A DNA stretch of 64,000 bases from UBA4951 sp963616935 (GTDB lineage Bacteria; Bacillota_I; Bacilli_A; RFN20; CAG-826). Positions 1 through 8,841 of this stretch are shown piece by piece. The first letter of the stretch is position 1. Each line of letters begins with the position of its first letter. A program made the position numbers and the translations under genes. The notes beneath the pieces were generated by a model that was given only the letters and a program-made list of their open reading frames with translations, was not told the DNA's origin and did not search any database. The stretch spans positions 161,625-225,624 of the forward strand of contig CAVEMS010000003.1 of assembly GCA_963616935.1 (NCBI GenBank). The letters run 5' to 3'.

Positions 1-549
1 GTCGAATACTCCTCGGACAATGATAAATTCACTGTCGACGACAATGGATTGGTTACTGCTGCGGAAGACGCTTCTGGCGAAGCGACCATAACCGCTTCGA
101 TTTTGCCTGATGGAGCAACTGAACCTTTGGTGGCTACAGCCATTGTTTCCGTCGATGAAATCTGGACTCCGCAAAAAGCCGCGGAAACCATCGCCTCTAA
201 ATTCAATGCCTATTTTGATTTAACTGCGAGCGATGATAATTACGCTACGGCTAATGCGAACGGAGACGATTCTTATTCTTTGACGATGCATAGCGACAGC
301 ATCACCACCATCGAAGCTGCCGAAACTCTATTCACTTTCGAATTGGTTCCTGGCTCGACCTTTGGCGATATCTATGATGGCGAATGGCAAGATGGCTCTT
401 TTGATGAGGGAGATCTTAACGGAACAACCAACAAATATCTAGACTATGTCGCCTATAACAACGATGATACGGAAGTTGATTTTACCGTTTTCGTCTACAC
501 TGTAGAGGGAAACGTTTACATCAAAGTCAACGTTGTTTGGTGCGAATAA
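1..549 (+). CDS. C-terminal end of an Ig-like (BIG2-type) surface protein, partial
   Basis: The reading frame is open from base 1, so the gene begins outside the window and only its last 182 residues are visible. The first residues (SSDNDKFTVDDNGLVTA, then GEATITASI) follow the bacterial Ig-like group 2 pattern, in which a strand with S-S-N/D-x-x is followed by V-D-x-N-G-x-V-T-A and a G-x-A-x-I-T strand. The remaining 120 residues are acidic and rich in Asn, Asp and Thr, and match no family I recognise. Such proteins are usually secreted or anchored on the cell surface. The anchor or signal peptide would be upstream and cannot be checked. A terminator follows at 587-614. Confidence 0.7.
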   Translation, partial: VEYSSDNDKFTVDDNGLVTAAEDASGEATITASILPDGATEPLVATAIVSVDEIWTPQKAAETIASKFNAYFDLTASDDNYATANANGDDSYSLTMHSDSITTIEAAETLFTFELVPGSTFGDIYDGEWQDGSFDEGDLNGTTNKYLDYVAYNNDDTEVDFTVFVYTVEGNVYIKVNVVWCE

Positions 550-586
550 TAAAGTCTTTGTATCGTTTTTGAGCAAACGCGAAAGA

Positions 587-614
587 CAGGGGTTGTAGAA
601 GCCCCTGTTTTTTG
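587..614 (+). terminator. Rho-independent terminator of the Ig-like protein gene
   Basis: The stem is CAGGGG pairing with CCCCTG around a 9-nt loop, followed directly by a run of six T. It lies 38 nt after the stop codon of the upstream gene. Nothing recognisable was seen between here and the small gene at 826. Confidence 0.8.
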
Positions 615-825
615 TTTGAGCAAACGCCTCAAGCTAGCTCGCTAGATAGTCTTCGGACATAACACGAAGTTCAAGCGTTTTGCTGACGTTAGGCCACATT
701 CTCTGACGTTTAGTTTACGGAATTAGATTGCCATATATAGTTGTCTTTTTTTTGGTATTCGAACGGCAGAATGACATAGATGAAATCTTTACATATAATA
801 AAGATGTAAAAGAGGAGTTGATGCC

Positions 826-1005
826 ATGAAACAAAGAGAAAAAGCCGTTTCGGAACCTATTTTCGATGTGCTCTTCTCGTTGCCTAAAAATGACAAGAAA
901 CCCGAAGATAAACCGAAGTTTAATCCATACGATTGGGAGAACCCGGACAATTGCTCCGATAGAGAGTATATGGACGACGAAGACTACGATGATTTCGATA
1001 ATTAA
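826..1005 (+). CDS. Small acidic protein of 59 residues, function unknown
   Basis: A complete short gene: ATG at 826, TAA at 1003-1005, with a good Shine-Dalgarno (AGGAG, 813-817) eight bases upstream. The protein starts with a basic stretch (MKQREKAVSEP), has a Pro/Lys/Asp middle, and ends in a strongly acidic tail (DREYMDDEDYDDFDN). It has no membrane segment and no cysteine pair. An ATG at 821 is followed at once by a stop and is not used. I do not recognise the family. A hairpin at 1025-1046 follows. It lies between the Ig-like gene and gdpP but is separated from both by terminator or promoter signals, so it is probably its own transcription unit. Confidence 0.6.
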   Translation: MKQREKAVSEPIFDVLFSLPKNDKKPEDKPKFNPYDWENPDNCSDREYMDDEDYDDFDN

Positions 1006-1024
1006 CGAACGTTGAGCATTATGC

Positions 1025-1056
1025 CTTTTCCCTACTAGGGGAAAAGAGTATATAAT
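1025..1056 (+). promoter_or_regulatory. Hairpin plus -10 box just before gdpP
   Basis: CTTTTCCC (1025-1032) pairs with GGGAAAAG (1039-1046). It has no T-run, so it is a weak terminator at best. It is followed by a perfect TATAAT (1051-1056). The gdpP ATG starts eight bases after the -10 box and has no Shine-Dalgarno, so transcription would begin at or within two bases of the start codon. No convincing -35 is visible; the hairpin occupies that place. Confidence 0.5.
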
Positions 1057-1064
1057 TGCTCTAT

Positions 1065-3089
1065 ATGACGAAACTTATTTCCAAACTTAGAATTGCCTTC
1101 TTTGTGACCTTCATTATCGAGGCCCTTATATGTTTAGTCGTTGCGGCTTTTTGGATTTTCGATTGGGCCGGCTTTAAGGAACTAACCGAGAATATCTTTG
1201 TTTATATCGTGTGTGGATTGGCTGCGTTTTTGGTCATTGACGCGCTGTTTTACTGGTTTTCAATCGCCTATATCCGCCGCATAAGGCAAAAAAACGACAG
1301 CGAGGCGGCCGCTTTAATAGGGAGCGATATTCAAGAGGCCTATAATTTCTCTAAAATAGGCTTACTCGTCATCGATGAGAACAACAAGATAATTTGGTCT
1401 AACAATCTATTCCGCGAGCTTTTTATCGACGTCATTGATACTGATGTTTTTGAATTCTTGCCATCGTTAAAGCCTCTTGTCAATGCGCCGACCGGGCAAA
1501 GCATAAAGGCCGACATGAAAGATAGAAAATATGAGATTAAATATCTTTCTGCCCCAAGGCTCTTTGTCTTCAAAGACATAACGGAATATGAAAATATGGC
1601 CGCTTACTCGAAAGAGCAGGCGGTTGTTCTCGGTTTGATCATCATCGACAACTATAACGATGTTGCTTCCGATACCGACGAATCCGCCGATATCGTAAGC
1701 AGCGTTAGGGCAATTATAACTGATTATTGCAGGGATTTTGGCGTTTTGCTTAGAAGAATCAAAAACGATAGTTACTTCGCCGTTTGCAATTATTCGTCTT
1801 TGGCCAAAATGGAGAAGGATCATTTCTCCATTCTTGATAAAGTGCGCGTTGCCCAAAGCGGAGAAGACGTTCCTCTGACTTTGTCGATTGGCTTCTCACA
1901 CGATTTCCCGGATATTTCGAAGCTCAACGAAATGGCAAGCGATGCGATATCCGTAGCCTTAAGCCGTGGCGGAAACCAGGTTGTCGTTTCTAGATACGGT
2001 CATGAACTTGCTTTCTATGGCGGCAAGAGCGAAGCCGTTGAAACGACTTCCAAAGTTAAAGTTCGCTCGGTCGCCGATAGCGTTTCCACCATTATCAAAC
2101 AAAGTTCCAACGTCCTTATCATGGGGCACAGCGATATGGATATGGACGCTTTAGGATCTAGTTTGGGCATGATGGCGTTCTGCGATTGGTGCGGGAAACC
2201 AAGTAAAATTGTCTATTCGCCTAAAAAAGCCGAGAAAAAGACCCGTTTGGCCTTCCAAAGCGCATTTACCCGCGAGATGTACGACAAGATGGTCGTCTCT
2301 CCTGAAGACGCTCCAAGCCACGTTAAAGACACGACTCTCGTTATCGTCGTTGACGTTTCGGTGCCCGCTTTGACGATGGCTCCAAAACTATTGGACATTG
2401 CGAATAAGGTTATGATCATAGATCACCATAGACGCGGTGATAAATACCCTGATAGGCCGGTTCTTTCCTATATCGAGCCTAGCGCGGCTAGCGCATCTGA
2501 ACTCATCGTTGAAATGATTCGCTATGCGACCGCAAATCCGCGCATCGAGCTTAAGTCCTCTTTTGCCACGATCATGCTATCCGGCATTTTCATGGATTCG
2601 AATTTCTTCAAGTCCAACAAGACCGGCATGAGAACTTTCGAAGCGGCCGAAATATTGAAGAGCTACGGCGCCGACAATTCGATGGCCGACGATTATTTGA
2701 AAGAAGAATTCGAAGAATACACGTTGGTCAACAAAATCGTCGGAACGATTCAAACCCCGTATTATGGGGTGGTCTATTGCGTTTCCGACGACCATGACAT
2801 CATCGAAAGAAGCACCCTTGGCAAGGTCTGCAATCAATTGATGCAGCTTAAAGGCATTAACGCTTGCTTTGTGATCGGCAGAACCGATGACAAGACGGTT
2901 CGTTTGAGCGCCAGAAGCGATGGAACAATAAACGTTCAAACGCTTTGCGAAAAAATGGGTGGCGGTGGACATTTCTCCATGGCGGCTACTGCAATGAGTG
3001 GCAACTCAAGCGAGCCATTAACCAAGAATCTATTGTCCGTGTTGAGCAATTATTTAGATAGCGCTCGCATTGGGCAAAGCAATAATTAG
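1065..3089 (+). CDS. gdpP: Cyclic-di-AMP phosphodiesterase GdpP (YybT/DhhP family)
   Basis: Membrane-bound phosphodiesterase that hydrolyses c-di-AMP to pApA and so controls osmotic and cell-wall balance. The 674 residues show the usual order: two N-terminal membrane helices (about 9-33 and 44-67), a PAS-like region (about 90-180), a degenerate GGDEF domain (about 180-310), then DHH-DHHA1. Metal-binding motifs are visible: GHSDMDMDALG near residue 354, VVDVS near 430, IDHH near 452, and the DHHA1 motif GGGGH near 632. Length matches B. subtilis GdpP. I use the ATG at 1065 rather than an upstream TTG at 1056, because the TTG lies inside the promoter. rplI follows after 11 nt, as in many Bacillota. 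Confidence 0.95.
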   Translation: MTKLISKLRIAFFVTFIIEALICLVVAAFWIFDWAGFKELTENIFVYIVCGLAAFLVIDALFYWFSIAYIRRIRQKNDSEAAALIGSDIQEAYNFSKIGLLVIDENNKIIWSNNLFRELFIDVIDTDVFEFLPSLKPLVNAPTGQSIKADMKDRKYEIKYLSAPRLFVFKDITEYENMAAYSKEQAVVLGLIIIDNYNDVASDTDESADIVSSVRAIITDYCRDFGVLLRRIKNDSYFAVCNYSSLAKMEKDHFSILDKVRVAQSGEDVPLTLSIGFSHDFPDISKLNEMASDAISVALSRGGNQVVVSRYGHELAFYGGKSEAVETTSKVKVRSVADSVSTIIKQSSNVLIMGHSDMDMDALGSSLGMMAFCDWCGKPSKIVYSPKKAEKKTRLAFQSAFTREMYDKMVVSPEDAPSHVKDTTLVIVVDVSVPALTMAPKLLDIANKVMIIDHHRRGDKYPDRPVLSYIEPSAASASELIVEMIRYATANPRIELKSSFATIMLSGIFMDSNFFKSNKTGMRTFEAAEILKSYGADNSMADDYLKEEFEEYTLVNKIVGTIQTPYYGVVYCVSDDHDIIERSTLGKVCNQLMQLKGINACFVIGRTDDKTVRLSARSDGTINVQTLCEKMGGGGHFSMAATAMSGNSSEPLTKNLLSVLSNYLDSARIGQSNN

Positions 3090-3100
3090 GAGGAACGAAA

Positions 3101-3562
3101 ATGAAGATAATCTTGACGGCCGATGTTAAAGGTGTTGGCAAAAAAGGACAAACGGTGACGGTTTCCGACGGATATGCGTCGAATTATTTGATTCCGAAGA
3201 AGTTAGCGGTAATTTCAACGACATCGAGTCAAATTCAATTGGCTAAGGACAACGCCAACGAGGAAAAGAGACAAGCCGCCATGAAGGCGGAAGCGGAGGA
3301 GCTCGCCAAGCGTTTGGAACATATCAATGTCGAGTTTAAAGCCAAAAGCGGAAGCGATGGCAGGATGTTTGGGACCATCTCTCCAAAAGAGATTGAAGAA
3401 GGCCTTAAAGCCCAATGGGACATCGTTATCGACAAAAGGAAGTTCATCGACAAGTATCCAGCGAACGCTTTCGGTTATACGCGCCTGAGAATCGAATTAT
3501 ATAAAGGCAGCGCCGGCTCCGTCATCGGAACCGTCAACGTCCATATTTCTGAGGAAAAATAA
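3101..3562 (+). CDS. rplI: 50S ribosomal protein L9
   Basis: Large-subunit protein at the base of the L1 stalk, binding 23S rRNA. The N-terminal signature is clear (GxGKKGQxVxVxDGYASNYLIPKKLA, residues about 11-36), followed by the long connecting helix rich in Lys and Glu and the C-terminal domain with GRMFGTIS near residue 85. The 153 residues fit the family (about 148-150). A strong AGGAGG lies just before the ATG. Its stop overlaps the dnaB start by one base (TAATG), so the two are translationally coupled. Order gdpP-rplI-dnaB is the classic Bacillota arrangement. Confidence 0.97.
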   Translation: MKIILTADVKGVGKKGQTVTVSDGYASNYLIPKKLAVISTTSSQIQLAKDNANEEKRQAAMKAEAEELAKRLEHINVEFKAKSGSDGRMFGTISPKEIEEGLKAQWDIVIDKRKFIDKYPANAFGYTRLRIELYKGSAGSVIGTVNVHISEEK

Positions 3563-5067
3563 TGCCGAAAAGAAAGGAAGTCGTTCTACCTCATAATCTT
3601 GAAGCGGAAAGAACCGTTTTGGCTAGCATTCTTTTAAGCGGAGAAACGGCCGCTACCGCTTTTGCGTCGCTCACGCCTGATGATTTTTCCGGCATCGACA
3701 AAAGGAATGTTTTGATCTTCCAAGCGATGGGTGAACTCATCAAGCAAAACGAGACCGTTGATGTTGGCACGGTAATTAATGAATTGACGATATTGCAAAC
3801 GCTAGAAGATGCCGGAGGCATTGAATACATCAAATCTCTGATCGATGGTCTAATCAGCGACGAAGATATCGACCATTACATCAAAATTCTAAAAAACAAT
3901 GCAGTTCTTAGCTCTTTTTTGCAAGAACTTCAAAAAGCGCAAGACGATTATGCAAGCGGGAACGTTCCTGATGTCGGAGAATTCATCGCTAATGAGACGA
4001 ATCGTTTATCTGAAATAGCATCTAGAAGAAGCGTCGCCGATTTCAAACCGGCGAAAGAGTTGGCCGAAGAAGTCCGTTATTTGATTGAGCAAGAAAGCAA
4101 GCGCAGCACGGCTGGCATAACCGGCGTAGACACAGGCTACGAGAAATTAAATGATCTAACGCACGGCTGGCAAAGGGGATCATTAAATATTTTGGCCGCT
4201 CGCCCCTCGGTCGGGAAGACCGCTTTAGCGCTCAATTTCGCTATCAACGCCGCCAAGAGCGCGCATTGCCCGGTGGCTATATTCGAGTGCGAAATGGCCG
4301 GGACCGAAATGATGAAACGTATCTTGAGCGCCGAATCCAAGGTGCATCTAGAGAACATCGTCACCGGTCGTTTTCTTGGACAAAGAGACAAAGAGAAGAT
4401 TTCTAGCGCCATCGATGAGATAAAACGATATCCGATATATTTCGACGATACTTCCAATATCAAATTGAACGATTTGATCGCGAAAGCGTCGAAACTTAAA
4501 AAAGAGAATCCTAACCTCGCTTTGATCATTGTCGACTATATCGGTTTGGTTACCGTCGAAGGAAGCAAATACGATAGTAGAACATTAGAAGTCGGAACCG
4601 TCACCAAAGCGCTCAAGAAGTTAGCCAGAGACCTTAATGTGGCTGTTATTGCCTTGGCACAGCTCAACCGTAAAGTCGATGATAACGTCAATGGCGTTCC
4701 GAAGATGTCCAACCTTCGTGAATCTGGCTCCATCGAGCAAGATGCCGACGTCGTCATGCTCATGCATCGAAACGATTACGCGGACAATCTCGTGCAATCG
4801 AAGAAAAAAGGTCAGCAGGACGGCAATGAGGAAAGAGGGACTTTTGCCACCAGACTTCAATCGCAAGTCGATGCCCAAAACGCAAAAGGCACCAACAAAG
4901 ACTCCGTTTCCGTGGTCAATGTCAACGTCGCCAAAAATCGTTCCGGCCGTATCGGGAAAGTCATCCTCCTCTTTAGTGGAGCTATTCAACTTTTTGATAC
5001 CCCAACCAAAGAATTTGAAGAGACGCACGCCAAATTAATGGGCGGCAATATGGACGACGAAGAATAA
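3562..5067 (+). CDS. dnaB: Replicative DNA helicase DnaB (DnaC of Bacillus)
   Basis: Hexameric 5'-3' helicase of the replication fork. The N-terminal helical domain (LPHNLEAERTVLASIL) is followed by a linker and the RecA-like motor: Walker A ARPSVGKTALA near residue 212, a CEMAGTEM motif, IIVDYIGL near 318, and the arginine region RESGSIEQDADVV near 390. An unusual insertion of roughly 35 residues, rich in Lys, Gln and Asn, lies between RNDYADN (about 403) and VAKNRSG (about 457); in B. subtilis this loop is short. The stop overlaps the walJ ATG by one base (TAATG). No Shine-Dalgarno is needed because of coupling to rplI. Confidence 0.96.
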   Translation: MPKRKEVVLPHNLEAERTVLASILLSGETAATAFASLTPDDFSGIDKRNVLIFQAMGELIKQNETVDVGTVINELTILQTLEDAGGIEYIKSLIDGLISDEDIDHYIKILKNNAVLSSFLQELQKAQDDYASGNVPDVGEFIANETNRLSEIASRRSVADFKPAKELAEEVRYLIEQESKRSTAGITGVDTGYEKLNDLTHGWQRGSLNILAARPSVGKTALALNFAINAAKSAHCPVAIFECEMAGTEMMKRILSAESKVHLENIVTGRFLGQRDKEKISSAIDEIKRYPIYFDDTSNIKLNDLIAKASKLKKENPNLALIIVDYIGLVTVEGSKYDSRTLEVGTVTKALKKLARDLNVAVIALAQLNRKVDDNVNGVPKMSNLRESGSIEQDADVVMLMHRNDYADNLVQSKKKGQQDGNEERGTFATRLQSQVDAQNAKGTNKDSVSVVNVNVAKNRSGRIGKVILLFSGAIQLFDTPTKEFEETHAKLMGGNMDDEE

Positions 5068-5822
5068 TGATTTCGTTTATCAACATAGCAAGCGGATCCA
5101 AGGGAAACGCCACTTTGATATATAACGAAGATACGTTGATTTTGCTCGATATGGGCGTGCCAAAATATCTTTTGCTAGATGCGCTAAGCAAAATAAACCG
5201 CGATTATTCCGAGATTCAGGGCGTTTTGATTACGCATGAGCATAGCGACCACGTTAAAACGCTGAATTTGCTTCACGATGATTTCCCTGTTTATAGCGGC
5301 CCTGATGTCGTTACCGCTTTAACGCATATCGATGTGTTTCCGGAAGAGGCCTTCAATATCGGCTCAATGCTGATTTATCCAATCCAAGCCTCGCATGACG
5401 CTAAATTTCCATTGGGTTATGTCTTTTATAGCAAGTCCGAAAAACTCGTTTATCTGACCGATACCGGCGTTGTCTTGGAATCCGTTTTGCCATATATCCA
5501 TAACGCCGATTATTTCATTTTCGAGAGCAATCATGACGTCGAGATGTTAGAAACGTCTGGCCGGCCAAAACCACTTATCAAAAGGATAAAAGGTGATAAA
5601 GGGCATCTATCGAATCGAGACAGCGCATTGGCCGTTTCTTTGCTTGTTGGGCCCGCTACAAAAGCGGTTTATCTCGCTCATTTAAGCGAGGAGTGTAACA
5701 CCCCAGAGCTTGCCTTAGATACATACAAGAATGTTTTTATAGAGAAACACATCGATTTCGATTTTGAGAAGATCGGTGTTCTATCGCAGCGGACGATGAC
5801 GCTTGGAGGAGATACGGAATGA
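5067..5822 (+). CDS. walJ: Metallo-beta-lactamase-fold hydrolase WalJ (YycJ/VicX family)
   Basis: Metal-dependent nuclease-like hydrolase of the WalJ group, associated in Bacillota with coordinating replication and cell-wall events; its exact substrate is not settled. The metal-binding motif THEHSDH sits near residue 52, with further ligands at LTDTG (about 131) and YLAHLS (about 210). The 251 residues match the family. It usually follows walRKHI; here it is placed inside the replication/L9 operon. It overlaps dnaB by one base at its start and rlmH by four bases (ATGA) at its end, so it is tightly coupled to both. Confidence 0.88.
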   Translation: MISFINIASGSKGNATLIYNEDTLILLDMGVPKYLLLDALSKINRDYSEIQGVLITHEHSDHVKTLNLLHDDFPVYSGPDVVTALTHIDVFPEEAFNIGSMLIYPIQASHDAKFPLGYVFYSKSEKLVYLTDTGVVLESVLPYIHNADYFIFESNHDVEMLETSGRPKPLIKRIKGDKGHLSNRDSALAVSLLVGPATKAVYLAHLSEECNTPELALDTYKNVFIEKHIDFDFEKIGVLSQRTMTLGGDTE

Positions 5823-6298
5823 ATATCACTATCATGGTCATCGGCTCCTTAAAAGAAGTCTATTGGCGGGAGGCGGAAAGGGAATATCTAAAAAGATTGA
5901 ACCCATACTGCAAAATCGAAGTGCAGGAATTCCCCGATTATCCAGCCAAAGAGAAGGATTCGCCAAAGGAAAATGAGCTTACAAAAGAAAAGGAAAGCGA
6001 AAAAATCCTTGCAAAACTCAAGCCAAACGATTTCGTGGTTTTGTTGGATTTAAATAAAAATGAGTGCGATTCCGTTGCCTTTTCCTCTCTTTTGTCAGAT
6101 TGGTTTAGAATCGGCAAAAGCCATATCACATTCGTCATCGGCGGTTCACTTGGCTTAAGCGAAAGTCTTAGAAGGAGGGGCAATGCGTCGATTTCGTTAT
6201 CGAAAATGACGTTCACCCATCAGATGACGAGAGTGTTGCTTTTGGAGCAGATATATCGGGCGTTCAAAATCGCCAACAACGAGCCGTATCACAAGTGA
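5819..6298 (+). CDS. rlmH: 23S rRNA (pseudouridine1915-N3)-methyltransferase RlmH
   Basis: SPOUT-class methyltransferase that methylates pseudouridine 1915 in helix 69 of 23S rRNA on the assembled 70S ribosome. The SAM-binding knot is visible as FVVLLDLNKNE (about 72-82), FVIGGSLGLS (about 105-114) and the C-terminal block MTFTHQMTRVLLLEQIYRAF with a terminal PYHK. The 159 residues match the family exactly. The start overlaps walJ (ATGA), and the 3' end overlaps the convergent HAD gene by 10 nt. In many Bacillota rlmH closes the same cluster downstream of walJ. Confidence 0.96.
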   Translation: MNITIMVIGSLKEVYWREAEREYLKRLNPYCKIEVQEFPDYPAKEKDSPKENELTKEKESEKILAKLKPNDFVVLLDLNKNECDSVAFSSLLSDWFRIGKSHITFVIGGSLGLSESLRRRGNASISLSKMTFTHQMTRVLLLEQIYRAFKIANNEPYHK

Positions 6299-7098
6299 TC
6301 GATTAAGCCGTAATGAAGCATCGCTTTCGCCCAGCCACCGTCATCGATGTCGTCGCTGACGAAATCGGCGGCTTTTTTGACTTCTAGCAAAGCGCCCGCG
6401 ACGGCAACGCTTGTACCGGTAAATTGAAGCATCTCTATATCGTTATTTCCGTCTCCTATCGATAAGGCGTTATCGACGTTCCATCCATAGTGTTCCAAGA
6501 CTGCCATGATGCCTTTAGCTTTGTCGCTATCTTGCGGCATGATATCGACTGCATATTCGTCCCATCTCGCCGCTTTGCAATCCTTTAAGTGGGGCAAGAA
6601 CAAGGATTCGTCGAAGCTGTCGCAAAAAGCGATCATTTGATAGACGACTCTATCGTAAGGAACTGGGAATTTGCGAGGCTGCGGGAAGCGTGTACCGTAT
6701 TTTGCGTGAGCATCGATCACGCGATCGTCTATGTAATTGATGTGCCCCTCTTTCTCCTCTATCAGCGTGAGGCCGAATTTAAGTCTGGTACTGAAATTTA
6801 TCATCGCATTCACGACGTCATTCGGTATTGGGTATTTATAAATGAGTTCATTGCCTATTTGCGCGCATGCGCCGTTCATCATCACCAATCCATCGGGTTT
6901 CACGATATCTAAAATTCCAGTCTTGCGGATTAAATAGAAATTTCTTCCGCTCGATAAGAAGACCTTGATCCCTTTGGCTTGCATGGCTTTGATCGCTCTT
7001 ATGGCGCTAGGAGGGACGCGTTTCGTTTTGTGCGAATAGAGGGTTCCATCGATATCGGTGAAGACAATCTTGATATCCTTTTTGTTGCTGCTTTCCAT
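6289..7098 (-). CDS. Cof-type HAD-IIB family phosphatase
   Basis: Sugar-phosphate or flavin-phosphate type hydrolase. All four HAD motifs are present in the 269 residues: FTDIDGTLY (motif I, nucleophile and acid Asp near residues 13-15), LSSGR (motif II), SDKAKGI (motif III Lys near 192) and GDGNNDIEM (motif IV near 217). The large cap between motifs II and III is of the C2 (IIB) type. The substrate cannot be told from sequence. A GAAAGGAAGG site precedes the ATG. Its last 10 nt overlap the end of rlmH on the other strand. It diverges from the unknown gene at 7134. Confidence 0.88.
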   Translation of the reverse strand: MESSNKKDIKIVFTDIDGTLYSHKTKRVPPSAIRAIKAMQAKGIKVFLSSGRNFYLIRKTGILDIVKPDGLVMMNGACAQIGNELIYKYPIPNDVVNAMINFSTRLKFGLTLIEEKEGHINYIDDRVIDAHAKYGTRFPQPRKFPVPYDRVVYQMIAFCDSFDESLFLPHLKDCKAARWDEYAVDIMPQDSDKAKGIMAVLEHYGWNVDNALSIGDGNNDIEMLQFTGTSVAVAGALLEVKKAADFVSDDIDDGGWAKAMLHYGLIDHL

Positions 7099-7133
7099 CG
7101 CTTCCTTCCTTTCTTATATGCCCTAAATGGCTT

Positions 7134-7493
7134 ATGATTATTTCCGATAACTCTATGCTTTACCAAGAATTTAATCAATATTCCGCTTACGTAGATAATG
7201 ATAACCCATTTTGCAACGCCTATAAGACAAAAGAAGGGCATATATTTTTCGTTGAGCCCGGCTTTTATGAGGGACTTATGGGATATAAGGAGAAAAGGCC
7301 TGAAAGATTTGATGAATTGCTTGCCTCCATATATTCGATAGTTGAGAAAAACGAGAAGGTTGTTTTCACTTGGAATTTCGAATCGCCATTCGTTGAAAAG
7401 GATGGATATATATATCGAGAGATAATCGATATTGCAGATGCGCTCAAGATATACGTTGAAGACAAGAGCCGCGGAAGCGATTATGGGGATTGA
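7134..7493 (+). CDS. Hypothetical protein upstream of UDP-glucose dehydrogenase
   Basis: A 119-residue soluble, acidic protein that I do not recognise. It is rich in aromatic residues (several Tyr and Phe) and has no signal peptide or membrane helix. The stop codon lies one base before the ATG of the UDP-glucose dehydrogenase, so the two are very likely co-transcribed and coupled. No Shine-Dalgarno precedes the ATG. A weak -10-like CTAAAT lies five bases before it, suggesting a leaderless or near-leaderless start. Only 35 nt separate it from the divergent HAD gene. Confidence 0.65.
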   Translation: MIISDNSMLYQEFNQYSAYVDNDNPFCNAYKTKEGHIFFVEPGFYEGLMGYKEKRPERFDELLASIYSIVEKNEKVVFTWNFESPFVEKDGYIYREIIDIADALKIYVEDKSRGSDYGD

Positions 7494-7494
7494 T

Positions 7495-8775
7495 ATGAAG
7501 ATAGGCGTTTTAGGGCTTGGTTACGTCGGTCTTGCCAACGTCGGGGTATTGGCCTCGATCGGGCATCAAATAATTGGCTATGACATAGATAGCGATAAAG
7601 TGAGGCTACTCTCCGACGGCGCTTATCCTTTTGATGACCATTTGCTGAAGGAAGCGCTGAGAACTTATAAAGACCGTGTTAGATATACTGACGATATCTG
7701 TTCTTTGAAGTGGATGGACGCCTACATATTGGCTTTGCCAACGCCCGAAAACGAAGATGGGTCATGTGACGTTTCTTATATGGACGAAGCGATTACTTCT
7801 TTGCTTTCCGTTTTGGGTTCAAATGAGAATGTGATCCTAATAATTCGTTCTACGGTTTCCGTCGGTTATGCTTTAAAACTTGGTAATAGATTGAAAAATC
7901 CAAAAATACATATCATTTCCCTGCCGGAATTCGTTAGAGAAGGAACCACATATAGCGACGAAAAACATCCGGATAGATTCATCGTCGGCGTCAGTGATGA
8001 TATGGATTTTGAGTTTATCAAACATTTGAGGGAGGACGCCGTCAAAGAAGGCGTTCCATTCTTAAAGATGAATAATCAGTCGGCTGAGCTTACGAAATAT
8101 GCTTCCAATTCGTTTTTGGCGATGAAGATTTCCTACATCAACTCTCTGGCTTACCTTTCGAAAAAAGTCGGCGCCGATATCGAAGACGTCGCTAATGGAA
8201 TGGGCAGCGATCATAGAATCGGCAAAAGCATGCTTGGAGCCGGAGTCGGCTATGGTGGAAGCTGTTTCCCTAAGGATACCAAAGCCATTAGACACATCGG
8301 GCAAGAAAGTGGCGTTCCGCTTCCTTTGATCGAAGACACTATCAAAATCAACGAAGAACAACCGATAAGATTCCTAAATGACGTCAAAGAAAGCCTTGGC
8401 GGATTGAATGGCAAAACCATCGCTGTGCTTGGCTTAGCGTACAAAGATGGCATTTCGGACGTCAGAAGTAGCGTTTCTATAACGATCATTGAACGCTTGC
8501 TTAACGAAGGGGCCATAGTGAATTGCTTCGATTCGAATCCGCTTGCGATGAACGCTATGAAAGCGAAATACGAGAAAATAGCTTGCTTCGATAGTGTCGA
8601 ATTCGCCTTAAACAACGCGGATGCCGTCATGATTTTGACAAGAGATAAATCCTTTTTGTCACTGAAAGACAATAAAGCGTTGGAAACGATGAAAGGCCGT
8701 TATATTTTCGACGGAAGGAATTTGTTCAAAAAAGAAGATTTTCCGTCGTTCGTGTATTCTTCTATAGGCCGATAA
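7495..8775 (+). CDS. ugd: UDP-glucose 6-dehydrogenase (UDP-glucose/GDP-mannose dehydrogenase family)
   Basis: NAD-dependent four-electron oxidation of UDP-glucose to UDP-glucuronate, a precursor of capsule and exopolysaccharide. The N-terminal Rossmann motif GLGYVGLANVG starts at residue 7, the middle domain carries the catalytic cysteine in GYGGSCFPKDTKA (about residue 257), and a C-terminal UDP-binding Rossmann fold follows (AVLGLAYKDGISDVRSS). The 426 residues fit the family. GDP-mannose or UDP-N-acetyl sugar dehydrogenases share these motifs, so the exact sugar is inferred. I start at ATG 7495, which begins directly at the Rossmann strand. It probably feeds the glycan genes at 15.6-22.8 kb. 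Confidence 0.85.
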   Translation: MKIGVLGLGYVGLANVGVLASIGHQIIGYDIDSDKVRLLSDGAYPFDDHLLKEALRTYKDRVRYTDDICSLKWMDAYILALPTPENEDGSCDVSYMDEAITSLLSVLGSNENVILIIRSTVSVGYALKLGNRLKNPKIHIISLPEFVREGTTYSDEKHPDRFIVGVSDDMDFEFIKHLREDAVKEGVPFLKMNNQSAELTKYASNSFLAMKISYINSLAYLSKKVGADIEDVANGMGSDHRIGKSMLGAGVGYGGSCFPKDTKAIRHIGQESGVPLPLIEDTIKINEEQPIRFLNDVKESLGGLNGKTIAVLGLAYKDGISDVRSSVSITIIERLLNEGAIVNCFDSNPLAMNAMKAKYEKIACFDSVEFALNNADAVMILTRDKSFLSLKDNKALETMKGRYIFDGRNLFKKEDFPSFVYSSIGR

Positions 8776-8841
8776 AACTAACCAAAGCGAAAGTGAGCGT
8801 TTGGGCTCTTTTGCGATGCTGATAAATAGCGGTAAACGCTT

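Noticed and set aside
1056..1064. TTG start for gdpP nine bases upstream
   Set aside because: It overlaps the -10 region; the ATG at 1065 gives the normal N-terminus.
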